Shown: positions 33,267 to 41,880, numbered from the stretch's first letter. The stretch: DNA of 64,000 nt from Mucilaginibacter sp. SMC90 (GCF_022811725.1 NZ_CP094527.1:1240001-1304000), one strand, 5' to 3'. Numbers and translations: made by a program. Notes: generated by a model not told the origin, from the sequence alone.

Positions 33267-33722
33267 ATGAGAAAACTTATCCTGTGTGCCTTTATCTTGT
33301 TATCATTAAAATCCTTTGCTCAGCAAACGGAGCAGGATGCTATTAAGCAAACCATTAATACTATGTTTAATGCCATGCGTAAAGGCGATAGTAGCCTGCT
33401 CCGTTCAACCTTTGCTAAAGGAATCGCATTTCAAAGTGTAGCCAATAAAAAGGATGGAACAGTAAGTTTAGAGATTGAAAACCCCGATGATTTTATAAAG
33501 TCGATCGGCACTCCGCACAAAGGTGTTTACGACGAGCGGGTCACCTTTGCCGATATCAAAATTGATGGGCCGCTGGCCAGCGTTTGGGCACCATACAAGT
33601 TTTATTTAGATGATAAATACAGCCATTGCGGGGTAGATGTTTTCCAGCTAATGAAAACCGCAGAGGGCTGGAAGATCATTTATATTGTTGATACCCGGCG
33701 CAAAGATAATTGCCCGGAGTAG
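33267..33722 (+). CDS. Secreted NTF2-like protein
   Basis: A 151-residue periplasmic protein. The signal peptide is about residues 1-18 (ending SFAQQ). The mature part has the SnoaL/NTF2-like layout: an N-terminal helix AIKQTINTMFNAMRKGDSS, then LLRSTFAKGIAFQS, and a C-terminal sheet with VDVFQLMKTAEGWKIIYIV. Such cone-shaped folds bind small hydrophobic ligands or serve as lumazine-binding-like domains; no catalytic residues can be assigned. It ends 3 bases before the convergent Uma2 gene. Confidence 0.8.
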   Translation: MRKLILCAFILLSLKSFAQQTEQDAIKQTINTMFNAMRKGDSSLLRSTFAKGIAFQSVANKKDGTVSLEIENPDDFIKSIGTPHKGVYDERVTFADIKIDGPLASVWAPYKFYLDDKYSHCGVDVFQLMKTAEGWKIIYIVDTRRKDNCPE

Positions 33723-33725
33723 TGC

Positions 33726-34256
33726 CTAAAAGGCGAGGGTCAATGATAGTTGAATAACAGTTACCCGACCAGCTGTTAAACCCTGTTGAAGTTGATAATT
33801 CCCCTCAACCAAGAGGTAATGCAATACTTCCCGATTATCGGCATCCACAATGATATATTCAGCTATACCATTGCGCTTGTAAAGATCAAATTTTTTCTCT
33901 TTATCGTAATTCTTGTTTGAGGAGAGGATTTCAATTACCAGGTCTGGTGTACCGTAAATGCCTTTCCTTTGGATTATATCTGTGTGTTCTTTTTTTATGT
34001 AGATAATATCCGGCTGCACAACGCTTTGTTCTGCATCAAGGTAAACATCACAGGGCGCAATAAATATCTCCCCTAAACCTGTATCTTTTGTTGCTGATCT
34101 GAGCTGATAAGCGAGATCAAATAAAATCCGTTGATGATCAGTAGTAGGCGAGGGCGACATATAAAGCGTGTTATCGATTACTTCACACAAAGTACCCTCT
34201 GGTAGCAGGTTAAACACCTCCATCGCCGTTCTCGGTATATCTAAAATGTTTTTCAT
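33726..34256 (-). CDS. Uma2-family (DUF820) endonuclease-like protein
   Basis: A 176-residue protein of the Uma2/DUF820 family with a PD-(D/E)xK-type core: VVQPDIIYI, then GTPDLVIEILSS and KKFDLYKRNGIAEYIIVD. Members are common in cyanobacteria and Bacteroidota, often in many copies and next to mobile DNA, with unproven nuclease activity. No toxin or methylase partner is adjacent. It may be the last gene of the sequence Nudix-134-residue protein region, although the 40-base gap leaves this open. Confidence 0.85.
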   Translation of the reverse strand: MKNILDIPRTAMEVFNLLPEGTLCEVIDNTLYMSPSPTTDHQRILFDLAYQLRSATKDTGLGEIFIAPCDVYLDAEQSVVQPDIIYIKKEHTDIIQRKGIYGTPDLVIEILSSNKNYDKEKKFDLYKRNGIAEYIIVDADNREVLHYLLVEGNYQLQQGLTAGRVTVIQLSLTLAF

Positions 34257-34296
34257 CTTATGCTAAAATAAACAAAACGGGGTAAAAGTGCAATTC

Positions 34297-34848
34297 TTAC
34301 AATACCCCCAATTTCGTCATCCCGTAAAATAGACCGGCGCAATGCATGGCTTGTTTTATCTCATTATTGAGCAGTAATTGTTTCACCTCTTCAACGGTAT
34401 ATTCTTCAACAATCAGGTCTTCCAATTCGTCAAGGTGCTGTCCCTGTACTTTTTTACCGCCTTTGGTAAAGTAGGTAAATGTTTTATTGTTTGCTGTGGA
34501 TGGATTACCGTATACGGTGCAAATCAGTTCAAATTCATCAAACTGGTAGCCGGTTTCTTCCAGCAACTCGCGGCGTATGGCATGTACAGGCTCTTCACCC
34601 GCATCAATTACGCCGCCCGGTATTTCGAGCGATATAACGCCCGCAGCATGACGGTATTGTTTAACCATGAGCACCTTGTTATCTTCGGTTATGGCTACAG
34701 CATTTACCCAGTTCGGGTATTCAAGTACGTAATAATCTTCAACTATTTTGCCGTTTGGCATTTCGCATTTATCAATGCGCAAGGTGGCCCAGGGGCCTTT
34801 GTGGATATATGATGATGAAAGTAATTTCCAGGTGAGATCTTTACTCAT
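34297..34848 (-). CDS. Nudix hydrolase, ADP-ribose pyrophosphatase-like
   Basis: A 183-residue cytoplasmic Nudix hydrolase. The Nudix box runs from GGVIDAGEEP to RRELLEETGY, and the preceding MVKQYRHAAG with the following YGNPSTANNKT region resembles ADP-ribose/nucleotide-sugar pyrophosphatases (NudF type). It hydrolyses nucleoside-diphosphate derivatives such as ADP-ribose. Its start overlaps the stop region of the upstream 134-residue gene by 8 bases, so the two are coupled. Confidence 0.9.
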   Translation of the reverse strand: MSKDLTWKLLSSSYIHKGPWATLRIDKCEMPNGKIVEDYYVLEYPNWVNAVAITEDNKVLMVKQYRHAAGVISLEIPGGVIDAGEEPVHAIRRELLEETGYQFDEFELICTVYGNPSTANNKTFTYFTKGGKKVQGQHLDELEDLIVEEYTVEEVKQLLLNNEIKQAMHCAGLFYGMTKLGVL

Positions 34849-35245
34849 AGTTGTTTTGCAGAAATTGATAGATAGTATTACGTTTATTTATATTCTCAAA
34901 AGAGGTGCGATGATGGTCTTTCTCCAGCCGGTTAAATATGGAAATGACTTTTTGTAAGGCGGCTAATGTTTCATCGTTAGCAACAAACGGCTCATAATAG
35001 AGATATAGCAGTTGCGCTAAAGCATCCAGCTTGTCGGCCGAATAATTCCTTTCATCAAGTATAAGGTCAAAATCTTCGATGCTTAACTCAAGTAACTCCG
35101 GTAGTTTAATATCATATTCATCCTGAAGCATCTGATCGGCATGTTGAATAAACGCTTCAGGATTTACCGCATTTTTAAAACCGGCAAGCCTTGTTATCGA
35201 GTATACGATTTTTTCGATCTCGCTTAAGATATAGTCTTTTTGCAT
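34841..35245 (-). CDS. Small helical protein of unknown function
   Basis: A 134-residue cytoplasmic, mainly helical protein that begins MQKDYILSEIEKIVYSITRL and has a FDLILDERNYSADKLDALAQ segment. No family is claimed; its N-terminus faintly resembles short proteins annotated DUF6483. The reading frame is open for another 80 codons upstream, but that part is Ala/Gly-rich and is only the other frame of the glycine-rich tail of the TPM protein gene, so the ATG at 35245 is taken as the start. Overlap with the Nudix gene is 8 bases. Confidence 0.7.
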   Translation of the reverse strand: MQKDYILSEIEKIVYSITRLAGFKNAVNPEAFIQHADQMLQDEYDIKLPELLELSIEDFDLILDERNYSADKLDALAQLLYLYYEPFVANDETLAALQKVISIFNRLEKDHHRTSFENINKRNTIYQFLQNNYE

Positions 35246-35270
35246 AAAGTTAGCTGCTATATGTGAACGT

Positions 35271-36065
35271 TTACCAGCTGCCGCTTGAACCGCCACCGCC
35301 ACCACTGCCGCCGCCAAAACCTCCGAAGCCACCGCCGCCTGAACTGCCGCCGCCACCTGAAAAGCCTCCCCAGTCGCTGCCACTGCTCCGGCCGCCACCA
35401 CCGAGCATATTGCCCGCCAGGAACCACCAGAATGGGCTTGCGCCGCCACGGCGGCCAATGATCTGCCTGCCGCCACCGCCGCCACCGCGATTACGAAACA
35501 CCAGTATGAGGATCACTACCACGATGACAATGAATATAAAACCAGCCGGACCGCTATTGCTTTGCTTTGGTTTTTTTGTTGCCTTATACTCACCCTTCAT
35601 GGCTTTGATGATGCTGTTGGTACCAGCATCAAGTCCGCCATAATAATCGCCTTGTTTAAAATGTGGTTTAAGGTCGTTTTGAATAATATCCTGCGTAACA
35701 ATATCAGGTAAAGCACCTTCGGCACCATAGCCGGTTTGGATACTCATTTTGCGATCGCCGATAGCTACAAGCAGCAGTACGCCGTTATTTTTTTCTTTTT
35801 GGCCAATGCCCCATTTGCGTAATAATTGAACGCCATAGTCATTGATGTCATAATTGCCTACAGATTTCAGTATCACTACTGCTATCTGCGTTGAAGTAGA
35901 ATCGTTAAATGCAACCAGTTTAGTTTCCAGCTGTTGCTTATCAGCCTGACTTAAGGTGTTGGTATAGTCGTTAACGAGGGTATTGGAGCGTTCCGGAAAA
36001 TCCTGGGCCTTTGCGGCAATAACGCAAAGTATAAATCCGAAAAACAGTATAAATTTTTTGAACAT
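35271..36065 (-). CDS. TPM-domain protein with glycine-rich tail (YgcG-like)
   Basis: A 264-residue envelope protein. Signal peptide 1-20 (ending AKAQD); TPM domain about residues 25-150 (LVNDYTNTLSQADKQQLE, IQTGYGAEGALPD); one membrane helix about 175-193; then a Gly/Ser-rich tail to the end, terminating GGSSGSW. TPM proteins are implicated in membrane-protein quality control and photosystem repair in other organisms, and they occur with LemA in many bacteria. This gene sits between a second TPM gene and the 134-residue gene, as part of the LemA group. Confidence 0.87.
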   Translation of the reverse strand: MFKKFILFFGFILCVIAAKAQDFPERSNTLVNDYTNTLSQADKQQLETKLVAFNDSTSTQIAVVILKSVGNYDINDYGVQLLRKWGIGQKEKNNGVLLLVAIGDRKMSIQTGYGAEGALPDIVTQDIIQNDLKPHFKQGDYYGGLDAGTNSIIKAMKGEYKATKKPKQSNSGPAGFIFIVIVVVILILVFRNRGGGGGGRQIIGRRGGASPFWWFLAGNMLGGGGRSSGSDWGGFSGGGGSSGGGGFGGFGGGSGGGGGSSGSW

Positions 36066-36076
36066 GTTTTTAAATT

Positions 36077-36511
36077 TTAATCGCCATCCATAAAGGCAAT
36101 ATCATCCGGAAGTTCGTTTTGATCGCCATTTTGATGAGGGAAATATTTTTGCAATTGTTCACCGGCAATTTTAAGCCCTGTAACAATCCCTTCAACAATA
36201 TCGCCGTATTTAAAATGTTGCAGCATATCATCGCGGGTGGTATCCCAAAAATCGGGCGGAACCACCTGGTTAATACCTGCGTCACCTATAATGGCAAACT
36301 TACGGTCGACAGTGGCAACATACACCAGTACGCCATGCCTGAGCTTGGTTTTGTGCATATTAAGCTGCTGGAAATATTTTGCGGCGCGGTCAAGAACATT
36401 CTCGCTGCATCTTTTTTCGATGCAAACCCTGATTTCGCCCGATGAGCGGTGCTCGGCATCTTCAATAGCTTTGCGGATGCGCTGCTGCTCTTCTTCGTTA
36501 AATACAGCCAT
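36077..36511 (-). CDS. Soluble TPM-domain protein
   Basis: A 144-residue protein consisting of little more than a TPM domain (EEEQQRIRKAIEDAEHRSSG; HGVLVYVATVDRKFAIIGD). There is no signal peptide or membrane anchor, so it is probably cytoplasmic-facing, in contrast to its neighbour. It ends 11 bases before the second TPM gene and follows lemA in the same direction. Function unknown; a partner role to LemA and the anchored TPM protein is inferred. Confidence 0.85.
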   Translation of the reverse strand: MAVFNEEEQQRIRKAIEDAEHRSSGEIRVCIEKRCSENVLDRAAKYFQQLNMHKTKLRHGVLVYVATVDRKFAIIGDAGINQVVPPDFWDTTRDDMLQHFKYGDIVEGIVTGLKIAGEQLQKYFPHQNGDQNELPDDIAFMDGD

Positions 36512-36517
36512 ATTTTT

Positions 36518-36630
36518 TTGTGATTACACCGATTATTTTATGATTGTGCTGATTTTTATGATTACACCGACTTCTAACGATTACGTGATTCTGCAACAAA
36601 ATCGGTGAAATCATTTCAATCGGTGAAATC
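36518..36630. repeat. GATTACACCGATT-type repeats
   Basis: Several imperfect copies of GATTACACCGATT and its relative AATCGGTGAAATC fill the gap between lemA and the TPM gene. Similar units occur at 1346-1380. Their arrangement, with inverted relatives on the right, allows hairpins. Confidence 0.45.
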
Positions 36631-36632
36631 CT

Positions 36633-37214
36633 TTAATTAAACTCTACTTTGGGGGCTTTATCAGCACCTGGTTCGGCAGTAAAATATCCTTTTGCAGAAA
36701 AGCCGAACATTTTGGCAGTTATATTGGCCGGGAATGAGCGGATTTTGCTGTTGTATTCCTGCACAGCGTCATTGAAATCTTTACGCGATACATTGATCCT
36801 GTTTTCGGTACCTTCCAATTGAATTTGCAGGTCGTGAAAGTTAGAGTTCGATTTCAGGTCAGGATAGTTTTCTGTAATTGAAAGCAATTTGCCAAGGGCA
36901 GCACTTAACTCGCCCTGCGATGCCTGGAATGCTTTTATTGATTCTGGTGTAAGTTTGTTAGGGTCAACCTGTACCGATGTAGCTTTTGAACGCGCCTCAA
37001 CTACAGCTGTTAACGTGCTTTTTTCAAAATTGGCCGCACCTTTTACTGTGTTAACTAAATTAGGGATCAAATCACTGCGGCGCTGGTAATCGCTCTGCAC
37101 AGCACCCCATTTGGCTTTAACAGATTCATCCAGTTTTACCATGCTGTTGTAGCTGCACGAGCTTAACGACATAGCAGTCACTATAACTAATATGGCTGAG
37201 AATAACTTTTTCAT
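36633..37214 (-). CDS. lemA: LemA-family protein
   Basis: A 193-residue protein whose N-terminus ends in AMSLSSCSYNS, a lipobox-like sequence, so it is probably a lipoprotein. It carries the LemA family helical-bundle domain: KWGAVQSDYQRRSDLIPNLVN, LLSITENYPDLKSNSNFHDL, and ENRINVSRKDFNDAVQEYN. The last of these is the diagnostic LemA stretch. Function is poorly known. It forms a group with two TPM proteins, a linkage seen in many bacteria. It has its own promoter. Confidence 0.93.
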   Translation of the reverse strand: MKKLFSAILVIVTAMSLSSCSYNSMVKLDESVKAKWGAVQSDYQRRSDLIPNLVNTVKGAANFEKSTLTAVVEARSKATSVQVDPNKLTPESIKAFQASQGELSAALGKLLSITENYPDLKSNSNFHDLQIQLEGTENRINVSRKDFNDAVQEYNSKIRSFPANITAKMFGFSAKGYFTAEPGADKAPKVEFN

Positions 37215-37274
37215 TTGTTTTTCGTGTGTTTATGTGATGTTTTGGGTTAGAGTGCAAATCACGTACCGTTGTTA

Positions 37275-37304
37275 CAAACGTAGTTTGTGCTGACAACGTG
37301 TCAA
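37275..37304 (-). promoter_or_regulatory. lemA promoter
   Basis: On the minus strand: TTG at 37304-37302, a 19-base spacer, and TACGTTTG at 37282-37275 (8/8 match to TAnnTTTG). This is the best complete Bacteroidota-type promoter in the window. The leader is about 55 nt. Confidence 0.7.
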
Positions 37305-37395
37305 GATACGGCTTTTTCGGTAAATTATGGAAGCAGGGGGTTGATGTGTGAAGTGAACTGTGCGAATTGAGAAATAATTAGCCCGGTATTGCTAT

Positions 37396-37421
37396 AAAAG
37401 CAGAAAGCCCCATCAGGGGCT
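37396..37421 (-). terminator. Terminator after the sigma factor gene
   Basis: On the minus strand, AGCCCC/GGGGCT with a 4-base loop is followed by TTCTGCTTTT. It lies about 48 bases beyond the stop codon. Confidence 0.6.
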
Positions 37422-37468
37422 GCAGCTTTATAGTGATTTTTGTGAAATTGTTTAAGGGCGGGATCATT

Positions 37469-38044
37469 TTATCCTGCCAGGCAGTGCTCTTCGCGCATGG
37501 TTAGTTTGGCTACCATATCTTTTAAAAGTGTACGGGCACGGTGAAGGGTAGTGCGGGATAAAAGTTCGCTCATGCCCAGTGAAGAGCCGATTTCCTGGTG
37601 CGAATAACCTTCAATAGCGTACATGTTGAAAACAGAGCGGTATGTTTTTGGTAGTTTTTGTACCAGTTTCATCAGGTCTTTAGCTTCAAGGCCATTATCA
37701 TTAAATGAGCTGCTGATAGGTATGGCGGAAGCTTCTTCGGTAGCAAAATCATCCACTAAAACCATTGGTTTTAATTTGCGGTAGCGTGATATGGCACAAT
37801 GCACCATGATGCGGCGGATCCATCCCTCCAAACTACCTTCGCCGCGGTAGTTTTTCATATTGCGGAACATTTTTATGAATCCCTCTTGTAATATATCCTG
37901 TGCCTCGTCTTTATCGGTTGCATAGCGCATGCAAACTGCAAGCATGCGGGGCGCTAATAACCTGTATAATTGTTCCTGGCTTTTTCTGTCGTTACTCAGG
38001 CAACCATTCCATATTGTGTGTAAGCGTTCGTCGGCGGTAGTCAT
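37469..38044 (-). CDS. RNA polymerase sigma-70 factor, ECF type
   Basis: A 191-residue ECF-type sigma factor. Region 2 contains DKDEAQDILQEGFIKMFRNMK and GSLEGWIRRIMVHCAISRYR; region 4 contains YSHQEIGSSLGMSELLSRTT. No adjacent anti-sigma factor (FecR-like) is present. The chosen start, MTTADERLH, follows an A-rich leader. An ATG at 38074 in frame would add MHIMYLNNKK, which is not typical. Targets unknown. This gene is followed by a hairpin terminator. Confidence 0.92.
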   Translation of the reverse strand: MTTADERLHTIWNGCLSNDRKSQEQLYRLLAPRMLAVCMRYATDKDEAQDILQEGFIKMFRNMKNYRGEGSLEGWIRRIMVHCAISRYRKLKPMVLVDDFATEEASAIPISSSFNDNGLEAKDLMKLVQKLPKTYRSVFNMYAIEGYSHQEIGSSLGMSELLSRTTLHRARTLLKDMVAKLTMREEHCLAG

Positions 38045-38289
38045 TTTTTTATTATTTAAATACATGATGTGCATGCCAATCTGAATGCCATTTTGTAATT
38101 TATTGATTTTCAGAAACTTATTTTTTATTGCGTTTTGAAACTGTTCGATAGCGTACGGTCATTGTGCAAAGCCGAACGGTTTTGCATGCTTTTTTTAGTG
38201 TATATTTTTTTTCGGAAGGCCTTTTGAAAGAGGGAAGCAATACTTTTTGCCTTACAAACGCGAACCCACATTAAGCACTCGTTAAAAAC

Positions 38290-38526
38290 CTACCGTGTAC
38301 CCATAAATTTTAAATAAAAATGTCATTTCGAAAGAGCAAATGGGGCTGGGGGCCGGGGCGAAAGAGAAATCTTATACGCCCTGTAAAGTCGCTTTGCATA
38401 GTTTAGAGCTGGATGTATAAGATTTCTCCTCAACACATCCGTACGTTCCCCCGACAGGTTCGTCGAAATGACGTTTTCTTTTAATTCATAATCATATAAT
38501 AATTAAAAGATGTGGGTACACGGTAG
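38290..38526 (+). mobile_element. MITE-like element, copy 2
   Basis: A 237-base element with terminal inverted repeats CTACCGTGTACCC/GGGTACACGGTAG. It is flanked by the direct repeat GTTAAAAAC at 38281-38289 and 38527-38535, which looks like a 9-bp target duplication. The sequence is nearly the same as the reversed copy at 11434-11672. The interior has the AGAAATCTTATAC/GTATAAGATTTCT arms and outer TGTCATTTCG/CGAAATGAC arms. It is probably non-autonomous. The remainder of the 38045-38639 gap has no gene. Confidence 0.75.
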
Positions 38527-38600
38527 GTTAAAAACGAGCGCAAGATTAATGCTAATCAAGAGCTCCCCCTTTAGGGGGCTGGGGGGCTGCGGTTTTTTCT

Positions 38601-38608
38601 TAACTTTG
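38601..38608 (+). promoter_or_regulatory. -7 box for the oxidoreductase gene
   Basis: TAACTTTG, an 8/8 match to TAnnTTTG, 31 bases before the ATG. It probably drives the three-gene unit to 41030. Confidence 0.55.
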
Positions 38609-38639
38609 CACCATCCGGGATAAAAACCCGGCATCAGTC

Positions 38640-40190
38640 ATGACAAAAGAAACAGAGATAGTTTGCCCTCCCGGGCAGCATGAAGATGAGGCGGTTTTAA
38701 AACAGCTTGCAGCATCAGCGCTAAAAATTCCACTGAAAAACATTACTGCGTTAAAAATTTTAAAACGCTCTATTGATGCTCGTGGCCGCCGTGTGGTGTA
38801 CCGCATGCAGGTGAGGGTTTTTATGCAGGAGGCTTATCAGCCCGAAGTTTTTACTGTTAATTATCCCAATGTACAATTTGGCCGACCGGTAATTATAGTA
38901 GGTGCAGGCCCTGCGGGGTTATTTGCCGCTTTACAATGTATCGAACTTGGGTTAAAACCAATTGTTATTGAACGGGGAAAGGATGTGAAACAACGTCGCC
39001 GTGATCTGGCAAACATTAATAAACAAGGCCTTGTTAACCCCGAATCAAATTATTGTTTTGGTGAGGGAGGGGCAGGTACCTACTCTGATGGTAAGCTGTA
39101 CACGCGCTCAACTAAACGGGGCGATGTAAACCAGGTATTAAAAATGTTTGTAGCCCATGGTGCTGCCGAAGATATACTGATTGATGCGCGACCACACATT
39201 GGTACCAACAAGCTGCCGCAAATTATTACGGCCATGCGCGAAACCGTACTGAATGCAGGTGGGGAGATCATGTTTGATACTAAAGTGACTCAATTGCTGG
39301 TTGAGTTTGGGAAAATTAAAGGTGTAAAAATAGCAACAGGCGAAAAGGTAATGTCTGATGCTGTGATGCTGGCAACCGGGCACTCGGCAAGGGATGTGTT
39401 TGAAATGCTGCATGCCCAAAATATTTTGATAGAAGCCAAGCCTTTTGCTTTGGGCGTAAGGATAGAACATCCGCAGGAAATAATTGACCGCGCCCAATAT
39501 CATTGCGAATACCGCGGGCCCGATCTGCCGCCGTCATATTACAGCCTCGTTGAGCAGGTTGATGACCGCGGCGTGTTTTCTTTTTGTATGTGCCCCGGCG
39601 GTATTATAGCTCCATGCTCAACGGAGGCCGGTGAAATTGTGGTGAACGGATGGAGCCCTTCAAAACGGAACAATCCTTTTGCTAATTCAGGTACGGTAGT
39701 ACAGATCAATATGGAAGACGTTGCAGGAAATGATAACGACCCTTTTAAGATGCTCAACTTTCAAAAGCAGGTTGAGCGGGCTGCTTTCGCAGCCGGGGGC
39801 GGTAACCTGGTAGCGCCGGGGCAGCGCATGGTTGATTTTGTGCAAAACCGTTTATCAACCGATTTGCCGGTTAACTCATACCTGCCAGGCACCAGGAGTG
39901 TTGAGCTGAAAGAGGTTTTACCCAATTGGATCAATGAGCGTTTGCGCAAGGCGTTGCCTGTGTTTGGCAAAAAAATGAAAGGGTATTATACTAACGAAGC
40001 CATTTTAGTAGGTGTTGAATCGCGGACCTCGTCGCCGGTTAAAATTCCGCGCGATAAGGAAACCTTACAGCATCCGCAGGTTACCGGCTTATTTCCCTGC
40101 GGAGAAGGGGCTGGCTATGCCGGTGGTATAATTTCTGCTGCTATTGATGGCATTAACTGTGCAAATGCTGCTTTAAAAATATTATCATGA
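38640..40190 (+). CDS. FAD-dependent oxidoreductase (COG2509-type)
   Basis: A 516-residue cytoplasmic flavoprotein. An N-terminal domain (about residues 1-80) is followed by the FAD motif VGAGPAGLFAAL near residues 87-98, the segment NYCFGEGGAGTYSDGKLYTR, and a C-terminal FAD-contacting stretch GLFPCGEGAGYAGGIISAAIDG. This combination matches the conserved but uncharacterised FAD-dependent dehydrogenases of COG2509. Substrate unknown. The last four bases overlap the DinB gene (ATGA), so translation is coupled. Confidence 0.87.
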   Translation: MTKETEIVCPPGQHEDEAVLKQLAASALKIPLKNITALKILKRSIDARGRRVVYRMQVRVFMQEAYQPEVFTVNYPNVQFGRPVIIVGAGPAGLFAALQCIELGLKPIVIERGKDVKQRRRDLANINKQGLVNPESNYCFGEGGAGTYSDGKLYTRSTKRGDVNQVLKMFVAHGAAEDILIDARPHIGTNKLPQIITAMRETVLNAGGEIMFDTKVTQLLVEFGKIKGVKIATGEKVMSDAVMLATGHSARDVFEMLHAQNILIEAKPFALGVRIEHPQEIIDRAQYHCEYRGPDLPPSYYSLVEQVDDRGVFSFCMCPGGIIAPCSTEAGEIVVNGWSPSKRNNPFANSGTVVQINMEDVAGNDNDPFKMLNFQKQVERAAFAAGGGNLVAPGQRMVDFVQNRLSTDLPVNSYLPGTRSVELKEVLPNWINERLRKALPVFGKKMKGYYTNEAILVGVESRTSSPVKIPRDKETLQHPQVTGLFPCGEGAGYAGGIISAAIDGINCANAALKILS

Positions 40191-40672
40191 CCACATCTCA
40201 AAAATTAGCTAACGAACTTGAAAGTGTTTTATCCGGTGAACCATGGTATGGCCCATCGGTTTATTCCATTGTTGAAAGTATCAGCTTTGAAGCTGCTTAC
40301 GAAAAGCCTGTGGGCTCGGTGCATAATATTGCTGCTATTATTTTGCATATGACCGGATGGACAGAGGAGGTAATGGACAGGATGAACGGCATGGACGCCC
40401 AATTGCCGGTACGGGGTGACTGGCCCGAACCAGGCCTGCCCGACGAACAAAAGTGGAAATGGATTGTTGAAGATTTAAAACTGGTGAATGTAAACCTGGC
40501 GGGCTTTATCCAGAATTTTCCGGAAGAAAAATGGAGCGAAACCGTTACCGGTAAGCTTGACAGGGAGCTTGGTACAGGCGAAACTTACGAGCACCAGGTG
40601 AGCGGTTTGATACAGCACCATATTTATCATTCGGCCCAAATTGCTTTACTAAACAGGATGATCAATGGCTGA
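40187..40672 (+). CDS. DinB-family protein
   Basis: A 161-residue four-helix bundle of the DinB/YfiT superfamily. The metal-binding histidines are seen in ILHMTGWTEEV and in the C-terminal IQHHIYHSAQIALL. Members are metal-dependent thiol-transfer or hydrolase enzymes, often induced by stress. It is coupled to both neighbours (ATGA with the oxidoreductase, 8-base overlap with the CoA-binding protein gene). Confidence 0.87.
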   Translation: MTTSQKLANELESVLSGEPWYGPSVYSIVESISFEAAYEKPVGSVHNIAAIILHMTGWTEEVMDRMNGMDAQLPVRGDWPEPGLPDEQKWKWIVEDLKLVNVNLAGFIQNFPEEKWSETVTGKLDRELGTGETYEHQVSGLIQHHIYHSAQIALLNRMING

Positions 40673-41030
40673 TAAGAAAACATTAATATTAGGGGCAACA
40701 CCCGATACCAGCAGGTATGCCAACTTTGCGGCTACCCGTTTGGTTGAACGCGGGCACACCATTGTTAACGTTGGGATAAAAACAGGCGAGGTTGCCGGTG
40801 TACCTATCGAAAAACCCGAAACCATTCATCATGATATCGATACCATTACACTGTACGTAGGTCCGCAAAACCAACCGCCGCTGTATGATTACATATTGAA
40901 TACAAATCCCAAACGTATTATATTTAATCCTGGTACTGAGAATACCGAACTAAGGCGCAAAGCCAATGAAAAAGGTATTGAAACGGAGTATGCCTGTACG
41001 CTGGTGATGTTATCGGTAGGGGAGTATTAG
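40665..41030 (+). CDS. CoA-binding-domain protein (YccU-like)
   Basis: A 121-residue Rossmann-fold CoA-binding protein: ATPDTSRYANFAATRLVERG near the N-terminus and RIIFNPGTENTELRRKANEKG in the second half are typical of the YccU family. The molecular role is not known. Coupled to the DinB gene by an 8-base overlap. Its 3' end overlaps the convergent DUF5672 gene by 4 bases. Confidence 0.88.
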   Translation: MADKKTLILGATPDTSRYANFAATRLVERGHTIVNVGIKTGEVAGVPIEKPETIHHDIDTITLYVGPQNQPPLYDYILNTNPKRIIFNPGTENTELRRKANEKGIETEYACTLVMLSVGEY

Positions 41031-41821
41031 ACATCGTAACCGTAACTTTTAATTATTGGCCGCCAGTAGTCGAGGTGTTTATCCCAGGCATGGCATCCAA
41101 ATGACAGTTTATTTTTGTTTATTGTCATTGCCCTTTCCGGAAATAGTTCGATAGAGAAATGAAGAGCTTTTTTATACGACGGAATATTCAGCACCTTCTT
41201 TTTTCGGTTAACTTCAATACCCCAAAATACATCTTCATTAAAGTAGTGATCATGGTTAAGGCTTAAATAGCGTTTTGCCTCGCTTTGCATGTCAATACAA
41301 AGTTTGTGAAACTTTTGTACCCTTCGTAAGGAGAAGCCGCCGTTACCAACCTTGTTTTCAAATTGCATCGGTGATGGACGGCCATCTTTTTGCACATCGA
41401 ATTTAGCATGTGTCCAGCGCTGAATCTTTGATTTTACAGCCTTAACAATATCCGGGTAATCATATTCACGTATCCAGGGCGCACCAATATAATCATAGCC
41501 TTCGGAGCACCATTGCATCAACTCGTCCCTGAATACAAATGCATCAAGTTGGTGGATCAATATAAAATCGTATCTTAAAAAGCTCCGGTAAAATTCCTCC
41601 GAGAGCATAAGTTCGTTATAGCTACTAATATCTTTAAAATACCTGTTATCAAAATTGATCACACTAATATCTGATTTAACTTCATTAGGTAATACCAGGT
41701 TATTCGGTTTAATAATAATTATATCATGGGCTGATAAAATCTTGGTTGCCTGTGCAAAAGCTGCCCGTTCAAGATTATTTATGACAGGTTTATAAAAAGG
41801 GATTACTACTGCTGCTTTCAA
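41027..41821 (-). CDS. DUF5672-family glycosyltransferase-like protein
   Basis: A 264-residue protein of the DUF5672 family: VVIPFYKP near the N-terminus, a long central segment with FILIHQLDAFVF, and the hallmark IGAPWIREYD followed by ENKVGNGGFSLRRVQKFHKL. These features are found in proteins of surface-polysaccharide clusters and are thought to be glycosyltransferases with a GT-A fold. The gene lies just downstream of the MsbA-like exporter and GT4/GT9 genes, which supports a role in LPS core or other glycolipid assembly. Confidence 0.83.
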   Translation of the reverse strand: MKAAVVIPFYKPVINNLERAAFAQATKILSAHDIIIIKPNNLVLPNEVKSDISVINFDNRYFKDISSYNELMLSEEFYRSFLRYDFILIHQLDAFVFRDELMQWCSEGYDYIGAPWIREYDYPDIVKAVKSKIQRWTHAKFDVQKDGRPSPMQFENKVGNGGFSLRRVQKFHKLCIDMQSEAKRYLSLNHDHYFNEDVFWGIEVNRKKKVLNIPSYKKALHFSIELFPERAMTINKNKLSFGCHAWDKHLDYWRPIIKSYGYDV

Positions 41822-41880
41822 TGCTGATGTTTGAGTTTTTAAACGTCGCCAACGCGGCCATGAAAAATTATATTACAGGT

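Noticed and set aside
35246..35485. Ala-rich N-terminal extension of the 134-residue protein
   Set aside because: It is another frame of the sequence that encodes the glycine-rich tail of the TPM protein. Such repetitive sequence is open in several frames; the real start is at 35245.
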